64,000 nt of DNA from the NCBI GenBank assembly GCA_964587165.1, contig CAZPKH010000007.1:7670-71669 (forward strand). Reading direction: 5' to 3'. A model generated the notes under the pieces. It did no database searches and had not been told where the DNA came from. It saw only the letters and a list, made by a program, of their open reading frames with translations. This DNA is from CAZPKH01 sp964587165 (lineage in GTDB: Bacteria; Bacteroidota; Bacteroidia; Bacteroidales; Muribaculaceae). Numbering within the stretch: the stretch's first letter is position 1; the number at the start of each line of letters is the position of its first letter. Of this stretch, positions 53,213 through 62,022 are shown one piece after another. The position numbers and the translations under genes are program-made.

Positions 53213-55405
53213 ATGCCCCGTATCGACCGCGAAACCGTACAGCGTATCCTTGATACTGCTCAGATCGTCGACGTGGTGGGCGACTATGTGTCGCTCAAAC
53301 GTCGGGGGAGCGGTTTTATCGGTCTGTGTCCGTTTCACAACGACCGCTCGCCGTCGTTCTCGGTTTCGCCGTCGCGCAATGTGTGCAAGTGCTTTGCCTG
53401 CGGCGAGGGTGGCTCGCCGGTCAACTTCCTGATGAAGATCGAGAATATCTCCTACCACGACGCCCTCAAAGCGCTCGCCAAGAAATATAACATCGAGATA
53501 AAGGAGCGAGAACTCACCGACGAGGAGCGCCGGCGAGAGACGGAGCGCGAGAGTCTGATGGCTGTCAACGAGTGGGCTCTCGACTTCTTCGAGCACACCT
53601 TGCACGACACCGACGAAGGTCGTGCAGTCGGCAAGTCATATTTCACGGAGCGCGGTCTCACCGAGGCTACTATCCGAAAATTTCATCTCGGATACGCGCC
53701 CGATCAGCGCGATGCAATGTATCGCGCAGCCATTGCTGCCGGATACGATGAAAAGTATATCATCGAGACCGGCATCGCATCAAAATCAGACAAAGGGTAT
53801 ATCTTCGACCGTTTCCGCGGCCGCGTGATATACCCCGTGCACACCATCTCCGGGCGCGTGGTAGCTTTCGGCGGACGCACCTTGCGCACGGACAAGACGA
53901 TGGCTAAATATGTCAACTCGCCCGAGTCGACGATATATTCCAAGAGCAATCAGCTTTACGGCCTGTATCAGGCTCGCCAGGCCATATCCCGTCACGACAG
54001 GGTATATCTCGTAGAGGGGTATATGGATGTCATCTCTATGTCGCAGAGCGGTGTGGAGAATGTGGTGGCATCGTCGGGCACAGCTCTCACCGAAGGACAG
54101 ATACAGCTCATCAAGCGTCTCACATCGAACGTCACGCTGATATACGATTCTGACGAGGCCGGCCTTAAGGCTACTTTGCGGGCCATCGACATGCTCCTGG
54201 AGCAAGGGCTGGATATACAGATAGTGCAGTTTCCGGACGGTGAGGACCCCGATTCGTATTCGCAGACACACACAGCTGCCGAGCTTGAGGATTTCATCTG
54301 CAAGTGTTCGCGCGATTTCGTGAGCTTCAAAGCTGATGTGCTGTTGCGCAACGTTTCGCCCGGCGACCCGTTGGCGCGAGCCGAGGCTATCACGTCGATA
54401 TGCCGCTCGATAGCTGCCGTGGGTCATGATGTGAAGCGTGCAGTCTTTATTGAGCAAGCCGCACGAATCCTCGCCATGCCGCAGGATGTCATAGCTTTGC
54501 AGGTTGCTAAAATGTCGGCCCAACAGGCGGACAGAACCCGCATCGACACTCAGCGCAATGCCGGGCAGCGCGATCTTGAGGAGCTGGCACGCCGCGAGGC
54601 TGAAGCCAAGGCTGCCGCCACTTCATCTCATCTCTCACCTGAACTGCAGAAGGCACGATCAGACAACCGGCTTGCACTGCTGGAGCGGGAGGTGATGCGC
54701 TACGTAGTGAGATACGGGCAGTGCCTGCTCGACATACTTTCGGCAGACGAGTCGCATCGCCGCCTCACGGTACTTGAATTTGTACAGCAGGAGATGGAGC
54801 TTGACGGACTCGATCTTTCAGACCCGGCCTCGGCGGCGACATTTCAGGCAGCATTGCGAGCTGTTGAAATCGACTGGCAGAAAGCGTTTGCCGATTTTAG
54901 CGCAGCGACCGATATCGACATAAAAGAGTGGCGCAGCAAGGCTTTCGATGCTTTGCGAGAGCGTGCCGATCAAGCAAATCTCCCTGCCGATGAGCGCCGC
55001 ATCGACGAGGAGAGCTCACTGCGCAGAGCGGCAGCAGAAGATGCCTTCAGGGCCGCGTTCATCGGCTCACGCCTGATCAGCGACGAGAACGATGCCGTGC
55101 GCTCGCTCGCCACAGATCTGTATACCGAGCGCTTCGTGCTGAGCAACATGCACACCCGCTACGGACATGTGCCTACCGAGCGCGACCGACTGCCCGAACT
55201 GATCGAAAGAGCCGTGTACGAATGGAAAGACGGCATAATCACAGGTATGATCCGGCAGATCGAGGCGCGCCTGGCCGAAGAATGTGCCAAAGCCGACGGC
55301 GGCGATCCCGCTGAAATACGTTCGCTCATGGAGGAACAGCTCCGCATCACAGAGATAAAGAAAGAGTTTGCCAAAACCCTTGGCGAACGAATAATCTGCC
55401 CGTAA
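53213..55405 (+). CDS. dnaG: DNA primase DnaG
   Basis: DnaG makes RNA primers for replication. The 730-residue protein has the CHC2-type zinc finger (C39, H42, C60, C63), the catalytic core with the TOPRIM motifs (VYLVEGYMDVISM near 265, YDSDEAGLKA near 313 with the acidic metal-binding residues), and a long C-terminal helicase-binding region that is helical and diverged, as is usual in Bacteroidota. It begins one base after the ettA stop and is followed 5 bases later by a glycosylase-like gene. Confidence 0.97.
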   Translation: MPRIDRETVQRILDTAQIVDVVGDYVSLKRRGSGFIGLCPFHNDRSPSFSVSPSRNVCKCFACGEGGSPVNFLMKIENISYHDALKALAKKYNIEIKERELTDEERRRETERESLMAVNEWALDFFEHTLHDTDEGRAVGKSYFTERGLTEATIRKFHLGYAPDQRDAMYRAAIAAGYDEKYIIETGIASKSDKGYIFDRFRGRVIYPVHTISGRVVAFGGRTLRTDKTMAKYVNSPESTIYSKSNQLYGLYQARQAISRHDRVYLVEGYMDVISMSQSGVENVVASSGTALTEGQIQLIKRLTSNVTLIYDSDEAGLKATLRAIDMLLEQGLDIQIVQFPDGEDPDSYSQTHTAAELEDFICKCSRDFVSFKADVLLRNVSPGDPLARAEAITSICRSIAAVGHDVKRAVFIEQAARILAMPQDVIALQVAKMSAQQADRTRIDTQRNAGQRDLEELARREAEAKAAATSSHLSPELQKARSDNRLALLEREVMRYVVRYGQCLLDILSADESHRRLTVLEFVQQEMELDGLDLSDPASAATFQAALRAVEIDWQKAFADFSAATDIDIKEWRSKAFDALRERADQANLPADERRIDEESSLRRAAAEDAFRAAFIGSRLISDENDAVRSLATDLYTERFVLSNMHTRYGHVPTERDRLPELIERAVYEWKDGIITGMIRQIEARLAEECAKADGGDPAEIRSLMEEQLRITEIKKEFAKTLGERIICP

Positions 55406-55410
55406 ATCCG

Positions 55411-55998
55411 ATGACCACAGAGACACACCCCTTCCCGCCGTTTCTCCCTCCTGAAGCCCGCATTCTTATGTCGGGGAGCTTTCCGCCCCCGAGCTCGCGC
55501 TGGTGCATGAACTTCTATTATCCTAACCGGCAAAACGATATGTGGCGTATACTCGCCTATATATATTACGGCGACCCGTTGGCCTTGATGCTCCCTGACG
55601 GCAAGACTTTCGATCAACCTAAAATCGAAAACTTCTGCCGAAAGATTGGTCTGGCCCTCACCGACACAGCCCAGGAGGTGATACGTGCGCGCGGAAATGC
55701 TTCGGATGCCTTTCTCGAGGTCGTCAAGCCGCGCGATTTCAGCAAACAGCTCGAGAAACTGCCTTTGTGTCACGACATAGTGCTTACAGGCGAAAAAGCT
55801 GTCGAGACATTAAGACAGACAGTAGGATTTGGCAAGATAGCAGTAGGCGACTACGTAGAGACCGACTATTTCGGAGGGCGTCACGTGCGCATTTGGCGAA
55901 TGCCCTCGTCATCGCGGGCATACCCCCGCCCTATCGCATGGAAAGCGGAATACTACAGCCGCGTATTCAAGCCGCAAGAAAAACTGACTAATTGCTGA
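55411..55998 (+). CDS. Uracil-DNA-glycosylase-superfamily protein
   Basis: This 195-residue protein of the UDG fold resembles mismatch-specific (MUG-like) members: motif ILMSGSFPPPSSRW (about 19-32) in the place of the catalytic GxDPP-type loop, and the C-terminal WRMPSSSRAYPRP (about 170-182) as the DNA-intercalating HPSS-like loop. Its activity is unproven. It follows dnaG by 5 bases, fitting a DNA-repair role in the replication operon. It overlaps the convergent serine hydrolase gene by 11 bases. Confidence 0.8.
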   Translation: MTTETHPFPPFLPPEARILMSGSFPPPSSRWCMNFYYPNRQNDMWRILAYIYYGDPLALMLPDGKTFDQPKIENFCRKIGLALTDTAQEVIRARGNASDAFLEVVKPRDFSKQLEKLPLCHDIVLTGEKAVETLRQTVGFGKIAVGDYVETDYFGGRHVRIWRMPSSSRAYPRPIAWKAEYYSRVFKPQEKLTNC

Positions 55999-57127
55999 GG
56001 AGATTGCAGAAATCGTCGAAGAGCAAATGATATTCATACCCTTTCTTTTCTCCCAAGGTAACGAAAATCAGATTCTGCGACGGATCGCAAAACAGCACTT
56101 GCCCGAATAAACCGAGAGCAAAAAATCGGGGCGTCACCACATCCCTGCCATCCACGCGAGTAATGATGTTGTTCCATCCTAAAGAATATGCTTCGTTATC
56201 CAATGACGAGCGGGTGGAACGATCTATCCATTCCTTGCTCACAATCTGCTTACCGTCGTAATTCCCGCCATTGATATAAAGGCGTCCGATTTTAGCCAGA
56301 TCTCTGACATTTGTTACAAGACCGCCGTAAGCCTTTGCCTGCCGATGCTTCGTATCGTCGAGAGTAATCATTGCATCAGCCTCCATATTGAGCGGCCTCC
56401 ATACTTTTTCCTGTAAGTACTGAGCATACGGCATCCCGACAGCTCTCTCAATTACCACTCCCAAAAGAGCTGTTGCCATTGAATTATAATAGTGAGATGT
56501 GCCGGGGTGGGATTTGAAATGCAGTTTTTTGAATTGGCTTACCACATCCTTACCGTAATATAACTTAGCCATTTTAAAAAACGGATTCCATCCATAACTC
56601 TCTTCAAAGTCGAGCCCGGTTCTCATATCAAGAAGATGCTCTATCGTAAGCTCCTTAAAAAGCGGATCGGCACCGTCAAGTTCCGGAATATACTTTGTTA
56701 TCGGATCGGTAATTGCGATATACCCATCATCGACCGCAATTCCGCAAAGCAGTGCCGTGACAGCTTTGGAAACAGAGAATATATTTGATGGAGATAGCGG
56801 TGAGAAATTCCCGTAATACTGCTCAAGGAGTATTGTATCATTGCGTACAATCAACAAGGCACCGTCGCCTCTGACGCGAGAGAAATATTCTCCGATGGTC
56901 TCATTATTAAAACGTCCGCCCGAGAATTTTGAATCTTCAAAATATCTGTCATGCCGCTCAGAGGAGATAAAAACATTCTTGCCGCTATGACTTGCCCGGA
57001 TCGTATCTACTGCAAAATTACGATATGTATCGGTCGATGGAGTGCCACATTTTATAGATCTGAAAGTAGTACAACATGTTAGAGTCGTAAATATGATAAA
57101 GTATACTATTCGAATCATAGTCTTCAA
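55988..57127 (-). CDS. Serine hydrolase of beta-lactamase class C fold
   Basis: The 379-residue protein has an N-terminal hydrophobic export segment (about residues 3-18, with a possible but imperfect lipobox at LTCC). The SxxK motif is in IFSVSKAVTALL (about 115-126) and the YxN motif in HYYNSMATALLG (about 212-223). The C-terminal region completes the beta-lactamase/D-alanyl esterase fold. Such proteins act on peptidoglycan, esters or peptides; the substrate is not known. It is more AT-rich than the core genes around it and sits 8 bases downstream of the aspartic-protease-like gene. Confidence 0.83.
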   Translation of the reverse strand: MKTMIRIVYFIIFTTLTCCTTFRSIKCGTPSTDTYRNFAVDTIRASHSGKNVFISSERHDRYFEDSKFSGGRFNNETIGEYFSRVRGDGALLIVRNDTILLEQYYGNFSPLSPSNIFSVSKAVTALLCGIAVDDGYIAITDPITKYIPELDGADPLFKELTIEHLLDMRTGLDFEESYGWNPFFKMAKLYYGKDVVSQFKKLHFKSHPGTSHYYNSMATALLGVVIERAVGMPYAQYLQEKVWRPLNMEADAMITLDDTKHRQAKAYGGLVTNVRDLAKIGRLYINGGNYDGKQIVSKEWIDRSTRSSLDNEAYSLGWNNIITRVDGRDVVTPRFFALGLFGQVLFCDPSQNLIFVTLGEKKGYEYHLLFDDFCNLLSN

Positions 57128-57135
57128 GTGAAATT

Positions 57136-58452
57136 CTATTTTTCAGTAGTGATTACGAAATCCCTCATGTTGAAATGAATCTTACTGAAAAGCATCATTG
57201 TGCGCAATCCGATTCGTGCCTCATAGTCCATTGATCTGTCGGGCACGGTCTTAACAATAAGATATTCAGGCTTGACGGTGTTGCCGCCTATACACACGTC
57301 GACATCCGGCAATCTATAGCACTGCTGCTCGTAGACACCTCCCACACCGGCAGTGCGGATAGTATCGAGTACGCCGACGGAGGTAATGTACTCTTTGTGC
57401 GCATCGAAGAAATCGGGACTTAGCGAGCCGAAAGCAGCATCCCCCGAGTCGAGGCAGCTCAGTGTCGGCGTCCCGGCTATCACACACTTTGTGAGCAGAT
57501 TCATGCCGGATGAGAAGCATAGATTCGGCGAGATACCTTTGCGGGGAGCGTCATCCTTATTCACAATTATTCTGCCGGAGGCGAAGTCGACAGTCAGATC
57601 CTTGAGCCGGAGCATCAGCTCGCTGCCTACGATTGTATTGAAACTGTCGATATAGCTGTCGGCTTCATCGTTGTGAGAAGAAAGTGAAGCGACGACAAAC
57701 GGCACATCTTTTATCACAATATTTCCTAATCTTAACTCGGGAGCTATAGCCAGATAACCTTCGCTTTTCCCAAAACCGGAAACTGTTATTTTTGCACCTT
57801 CCAAAGGTATAAGTTGATATTTCTCAGCCATTTGGTGCGATAGAATATTGACGCCTGCCCCGGTGTCGAATGTTATATCAGCCTCACGGCCGTTTATCGT
57901 GCAACCGGTCAAGTGCATATGAACGGAGTCTTTATCTTTCGGGCCAACAGGGAGAATAGTAAACGGTATTATAGCATCCTCACTTTGAGGAAATTCGATT
58001 TGGTAAGGATTATACTGAGATAAAGCCGAAAACCTCCCGGCGGCCTCTGTCAGACTTTCGATTGAAGCAGAATCCAGATACTCATTTGTCTGAGCGACAA
58101 TAGAATTGATCATCGACGCTGCTTCAGCATTATACCCCAGTCGGCTCAGATCCATGCCGAACATGTGCGCGGATGATACCAAAATATCCAAACCAAGCTG
58201 CTGCGTGTTGAGCAACTCCTGAAAAGCCGGGACCGACAGATCGGGTCTGTTAAGCCGGTTGCCTATAAGACATCGGGAGTATATCTCAAGGAAAGGATTT
58301 ATCGAATCTGCAGAGACAGCGCTATATATCGAATCGAGCGCAAACCAGTCGGATGCGTTCATCGCATTGCCGATTTTTTCATCAATCGTCTGCGCTGAAG
58401 CTCCGAATGCTATAATGCCGGCAAATATCTGTAAAATGAATCTTCGTACCAT
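57136..58452 (-). CDS. Exported retropepsin-like protein with two aspartic motifs
   Basis: The 438-residue protein starts at the ATG at 58452, giving a signal peptide (VRRFILQIFAGIIAFGASAQ). Helical repeats occupy about 25-150. A first retropepsin-like domain has ADITFDTGAGVNILS (Asp near 200), and a second DSG motif occurs in SCLDSGDAAFGS (near 335). Two motifs in one chain suggest a bilobal aspartic protease rather than a dimer. The longer frame to 58485 crosses the promoter. The upstream palindrome and TATCTTTG box point to regulated expression; the serine hydrolase gene follows 8 bases later. Confidence 0.78.
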   Translation of the reverse strand: MVRRFILQIFAGIIAFGASAQTIDEKIGNAMNASDWFALDSIYSAVSADSINPFLEIYSRCLIGNRLNRPDLSVPAFQELLNTQQLGLDILVSSAHMFGMDLSRLGYNAEAASMINSIVAQTNEYLDSASIESLTEAAGRFSALSQYNPYQIEFPQSEDAIIPFTILPVGPKDKDSVHMHLTGCTINGREADITFDTGAGVNILSHQMAEKYQLIPLEGAKITVSGFGKSEGYLAIAPELRLGNIVIKDVPFVVASLSSHNDEADSYIDSFNTIVGSELMLRLKDLTVDFASGRIIVNKDDAPRKGISPNLCFSSGMNLLTKCVIAGTPTLSCLDSGDAAFGSLSPDFFDAHKEYITSVGVLDTIRTAGVGGVYEQQCYRLPDVDVCIGGNTVKPEYLIVKTVPDRSMDYEARIGLRTMMLFSKIHFNMRDFVITTEK

Positions 58453-58470
58453 TGTCGTCAAATATTTATG

Positions 58471-58478
58471 CAAAGATA
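58471..58478 (-). promoter_or_regulatory. -7 box of the retropepsin-like gene
   Basis: On the minus strand this reads TATCTTTG, 19-26 bases before the ATG at 58452. In place of a normal -33 there is the palindrome at 58501-58514, 22 bases upstream. Confidence 0.65.
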
Positions 58479-58500
58479 CACACATTAATAATAAATAACC

Positions 58501-58514
58501 TCAACATATGTTGA
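58501..58514. promoter_or_regulatory. Perfect palindrome, candidate operator (copy 2)
   Basis: TCAACATATGTTGA, extended here to 16 bases by flanking C/G. Same sequence, same 22-base distance to the -7 box, and same ~50-base distance to the start codon as at 50359-50372. Confidence 0.6.
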
Positions 58515-58562
58515 GAGTTGCTTCCCTCACTTACCATACCCTTCGGTACATGAGCCGAATTA

Positions 58563-58594
58563 TTTGCATTTTCAATAAAATATTCATAACTTTG
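58563..58594 (+). promoter_or_regulatory. Promoter of the glutamine-synthetase-like/tryptophanase operon
   Basis: TTTG (58563-58566), 20 bases, TAACTTTG (58587-58594), a full consensus promoter. The leader to the chosen start codon is about 125 bases and opens with a stem-loop (58597-58635). Confidence 0.8.
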
Positions 58595-58596
58595 AC

Positions 58597-58635
58597 AATG
58601 CCGAAGGCTGCTGTATATACAAGCAGTACGGCATT
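58597..58635 (+). promoter_or_regulatory. Leader hairpin of the tryptophanase operon
   Basis: An outer 7-bp stem (58597-58603 with 58629-58635) and an inner 5-bp stem (58608-58612 with 58622-58626) begin almost at the predicted transcript 5' end. It may stabilise the mRNA or take part in control. Confidence 0.45.
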
Positions 58636-58724
58636 GAGGAGATTTCCCTCCTCCGACCATGAAAATCATTATCCCCCTCGCAGGCTTACTGCGGGATGAC
58701 TACCTTAAATCAAGCCATTCAACG

Positions 58725-60218
58725 ATGGATAAACAACTATCTCTTAGCAAAAATGCCGTCGTAGCATATCTGCAGAAACCGGCATCGCAATTCACTAAGG
58801 CCGACATCATCCGGTTTATCGAAGAAAATGAAATCGGGATGGTCAACTTCATGTATCCAGCCTCCGACGGCCGACTGAAAACCCTGAATTTTGTGGTGAA
58901 CAACCGCGAATACCTCGAGACGATACTCACTTACGGCGAACGCGTAGACGGCTCCAGCCTGTTCCCATTCATCGAAGCCGGAAATTCAGACCTTTACGCC
59001 ATTCCCCGATACCGCACTGCGTTTGTCGACCCGTTTGCACCCGTGCCTACCCTCACGATGCTCTGCTCGTATTTCGACCGCAACGGCTCTCCTCTTGAGC
59101 TGGCCCCCGAACATACGCTGAAAAAAGCGTGCCGGGCGCTGCGCGAGTCGACAGGGCTTGATTTCGAAGCAATGGGCGAACTCGAATATTACATCATCGC
59201 CCCGGCCTCCGACGCATTCCCGGCTACCGATCAGCGCGGGTATCACGAGTCGGCACCTTTTGCGAAATACAACGATTTCCGCCAGGAGTGCATGGCTATG
59301 ATTGCATCGACAGGCGGAATGATAAAATACGGACACTCCGAAGTGGGCAACTTCACGGCTCGCGGCACAGTTTATGAACAGTGCGAGATCGAATTTCTGC
59401 CGTGTCCGGCCGAGGAAGCGGCCGACCAGCTCATGATAGCCAAATGGGTGATACGCAATCTTGCATGGCGTCGCGGCCTTGACATCACGTTCGCTCCCAA
59501 GATCACCACCGGCAAAGCCGGGTCCGGCATGCATATACATATGCGACTGATGCGCGACGGCCAAAACCAAATGCTTAACCCCGACCGCACACTCAGCGAT
59601 ATAGCCCGCCGCGCCATAGCCGGGATGATGGAGCTCGCTCCATCGATCACAGCTTTCGGCAACAAGAACCCCGCTTCATATCTCCGACTGGTGCCCCACC
59701 AGGAAGCCCCTACCGATGTGTGCTGGGGTGCGAGCAACCGCACTGCACTGGTGCGTGTGCCGTTGGGATGGACCTCGGGTATCAATATGTCGCTCGTGGC
59801 AAATCCCCTCGAAGCCGAAGATCCCGCTTACGACGCATCGTCGAAACAGACCGTAGAGATGCGCTCGCCCGACGGTTCGGCAAACGTATATCAGCTCATG
59901 GCTGCTCTTGCTGTGGCATGCCGCCGCGGGCTCGAGATGGATCCGGCCGAAGCGCTTCGACGTGCTGATGAGACATTCATCGACACCGGATGCGACCGCT
60001 CGAAATTCGACTCGCTGCCCGACTGCTGCGTCGACTCAGCCGAACGTCTCAACGCTCAGCGTCAGGCCTACGAAGCCGAAGGTGTATTCAGTCCGAAGAT
60101 GATCGACGGCATAATCGACGGCTTGCGTGCATGGAACGACCGCGGGCTGCGCCAAAAGCTCTCTGACGACCCCAAAGCCCTGCAGCAGCTTGTCGACGAA
60201 ACATTGCACTGCGGATAA
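58725..60218 (+). CDS. Glutamine-synthetase family protein
   Basis: The 497-residue protein has the GS beta-grasp and catalytic domains: DGRLKTLNFVV near 45, ELEYYII (about 147), HSEVGNF near 207, GSGMHIHM (about 266), the ATP/glutamate region NKNPASYLRLVPHQEAPTDVCWG near 308 and EMRSPDGSANVY near 383. It resembles GSI-like sequences of Bacteroidota that may be true glutamine synthetases or gamma-glutamyl ligases. The ATG at 58725 fits homologous N-termini as I recall them; an in-frame ATG at 58659 is possible. tnaA follows after 25 bases. Confidence 0.88.
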   Translation: MDKQLSLSKNAVVAYLQKPASQFTKADIIRFIEENEIGMVNFMYPASDGRLKTLNFVVNNREYLETILTYGERVDGSSLFPFIEAGNSDLYAIPRYRTAFVDPFAPVPTLTMLCSYFDRNGSPLELAPEHTLKKACRALRESTGLDFEAMGELEYYIIAPASDAFPATDQRGYHESAPFAKYNDFRQECMAMIASTGGMIKYGHSEVGNFTARGTVYEQCEIEFLPCPAEEAADQLMIAKWVIRNLAWRRGLDITFAPKITTGKAGSGMHIHMRLMRDGQNQMLNPDRTLSDIARRAIAGMMELAPSITAFGNKNPASYLRLVPHQEAPTDVCWGASNRTALVRVPLGWTSGINMSLVANPLEAEDPAYDASSKQTVEMRSPDGSANVYQLMAALAVACRRGLEMDPAEALRRADETFIDTGCDRSKFDSLPDCCVDSAERLNAQRQAYEAEGVFSPKMIDGIIDGLRAWNDRGLRQKLSDDPKALQQLVDETLHCG

Positions 60219-60243
60219 ACATACTACATTCAATCACATTATC

Positions 60244-61617
60244 ATGAAAATACCTTTTGCAGAATCATGGCGTATCAAAATGGTTGAACCGATACGCAAA
60301 TCAACACGCCAAGAGCGCGAAGAGTGGATAAAGGCCGCTCACTACAATGTGTTTCAGCTCCCCGCCTGGCAGGTATACATCGACTGCCTCACCGACTCCG
60401 GCACAGGTGCCATGTCCGACCGCCAGTGGGCAGCAATGATGATGGGCGACGAAAGCTACGCCGGCGCCCGCTCTTTCTACCATATGCGCGACACCATCGA
60501 GCGCCTCACAGGGTTCGAATATGTCATACCCACACATCAGGGTCGAGCCGCAGAGAATTTACTCTTCTCCGCTCTCGTACACCCCGGCGACTATGTGCCC
60601 GGCAACTCGCACTTCGACACCACCAAAGGGCACATCGAGAGCCGTAAAGCATTTGCAGTAGACTGCACCGTCGACGAGGCCAAAGACACTCAGCTTGAGA
60701 TACCGTTCAAAGGTAATGTGGATCCGGCAAAGCTCGAAGCCGCCCTAAGCGAACATGCCGACAAGGTGCCGTTCATCATCATCACTATCACCAACAATAC
60801 CGCCGGAGGCCAGCCCGTATCGATGGAAAACCTGCGCGAGGTGCGTCGCATCGCCGATAAATACGGCAAGCGCGTGATCTACGACTCGGCACGCTTTGCT
60901 GAAAACGCATATTTCATCAAAACCCGCGAGGAGGGGTATGCCGACAAGAGCATCAAGGAGATCGTAAAAGAGATGTACGATCTGGCCGACGGCATGACAA
61001 TGTCGGCCAAGAAAGACGCTATAGTCAACATGGGCGGCTTCATCGCAACCCGCCATAAAGACTGGTATGAAGCAGCCAAGGCCTACTGTATTCCGTTCGA
61101 GGGTTATCTCACTTACGGCGGTATGAACGGGCGCGACATGGAGGCCCTCGCCGTAGGTCTGGATGAGAATACCGAGTTTGACAACCTCGAGACCCGCATC
61201 CACCAGGTGCAGTATCTGGCGTCACTTCTCGACGAGTACGGCATCCCCTATCAGCGTCCTGCCGGCGGACATGCCATATTCCTCGACGCTTCGAAGATAC
61301 TCACCAAGATACCTAAAGAGGAGTTCCCGGCTCAGACACTCACCATCGAGCTCTATCTCGAAGCCGGTATACGAGGCTGCGAGATCGGCTATATACTTGC
61401 CGACCGCGACCCCGTGACCCGCGAGAACCGCTTTGGAGGCCTCGACCTGCTTCGCCTTGCCATACCGCGACGCACATATACCGACAACCATATGGCAGTC
61501 ATTGCCGCTGCCATCAAGAATGTATACGACCGTCGCGACAGCATAACACGCGGCGTGAAAATAGAGTGGGAAGCCGAGCTTATGCGCCACTTCACAGTGC
61601 AGCTCAGCCGACTCTGA
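60244..61617 (+). CDS. tnaA: Tryptophanase TnaA
   Basis: This 457-residue PLP enzyme splits tryptophan into indole, pyruvate and ammonia. It has the PLP lysine motif MTMSAKKDA (about 252-260), DSARFAENAYF, FDTTKGH and GYLTYGGMNGRDMEAL. Tyrosine phenol-lyase is disfavoured because the residue that binds the phenol (Arg in SMERG) is replaced here by Ile in GCEIG, as in tryptophanase. Pairing with an ammonia-assimilating gene makes biochemical sense. A 15-bp terminator stem follows at 61632. Confidence 0.93.
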   Translation: MKIPFAESWRIKMVEPIRKSTRQEREEWIKAAHYNVFQLPAWQVYIDCLTDSGTGAMSDRQWAAMMMGDESYAGARSFYHMRDTIERLTGFEYVIPTHQGRAAENLLFSALVHPGDYVPGNSHFDTTKGHIESRKAFAVDCTVDEAKDTQLEIPFKGNVDPAKLEAALSEHADKVPFIIITITNNTAGGQPVSMENLREVRRIADKYGKRVIYDSARFAENAYFIKTREEGYADKSIKEIVKEMYDLADGMTMSAKKDAIVNMGGFIATRHKDWYEAAKAYCIPFEGYLTYGGMNGRDMEALAVGLDENTEFDNLETRIHQVQYLASLLDEYGIPYQRPAGGHAIFLDASKILTKIPKEEFPAQTLTIELYLEAGIRGCEIGYILADRDPVTRENRFGGLDLLRLAIPRRTYTDNHMAVIAAAIKNVYDRRDSITRGVKIEWEAELMRHFTVQLSRL

Positions 61618-61631
61618 TATTACCCTCCAAG

Positions 61632-61672
61632 CAAAGCGAGGCTGCCGGAATCAAAGTGGCAGCCTCGCTTTG
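61632..61672 (+). terminator. Terminator of the tryptophanase operon
   Basis: A perfect 15-bp stem (61632-61646 with 61658-61672) and an 11-base loop, starting 14 bases after the tnaA stop. The T-rich end is built into the stem (CTTTG). Confidence 0.85.
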
Positions 61673-61678
61673 TAGATA

Positions 61679-61708
61679 AGAGCGTGTTTCACAAGAAAAA
61701 TTAACGGC
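61679..61708 (+). repeat. Left terminal inverted repeat of the IS remnant
   Basis: Begins AGAGCGTGTTTCACAAGAAA and matches the reverse complement of 62023-62052 with about two mismatches. Confidence 0.8.
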
Positions 61709-61848
61709 GGGGGTGCAGGGTAGTTGAACGTACTATTGCTTGGTTTGAAAATTTACGCAGACTCTGTCACAACTACGAGCGCACCTGTTTTACGGCTTGG
61801 TGTATGACACGCATGGCCATGTTTATGATACTGATAAAACATATCTAA
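61705..61848 (+). pseudogene. Transposase C-terminal fragment (IS5-like, DDE_Tnp_1)
   Basis: The frame is open from just after a stop at 61702 to TAA at 61846-61848, 47 codons without a start of its own. It contains RVVERTIAWFENLRRLCHNY, the typical C-terminal signature of IS5-family transposases (VERTxAWxxxxRRL), followed by a hydrophobic tail. The front with the first two catalytic aspartates is gone, so it is dead. Confidence 0.75.
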
Positions 61849-62022
61849 ATTCAGAGTCATTCACTCGTTTCAACTTCTATTATTGTAACAGCAAGGCGGT
61901 GATTGAGAAGAAATTACCATCGCCTCGGCCACTCGTTGGCCCTTTTGCCCGTTCTCATCGGTCATGTAGCTCGCTACACTCCCTCTTCGCCCGAACAAAA
62001 TGCCTCAACGATTGACCGCCCA

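Noticed and set aside
58598..58699. A 33-codon leader reading frame (MPKAAVYTSS...) before the glutamine-synthetase-like gene as a TnaC-type leader peptide
   Set aside because: Its ATG lies almost at the predicted transcript 5' end inside the hairpin, and the peptide has no tryptophan.
60244..61617. Tyrosine phenol-lyase instead of tryptophanase
   Set aside because: The phenol-binding Arg position is Ile (GCEIG) and FDTTKGH is tryptophanase-like.
61797..62015. 72-codon reading frame inside the IS remnant
   Set aside because: It is out of frame with the recognisable transposase tail and runs through the right-hand filler; no family-like residues.
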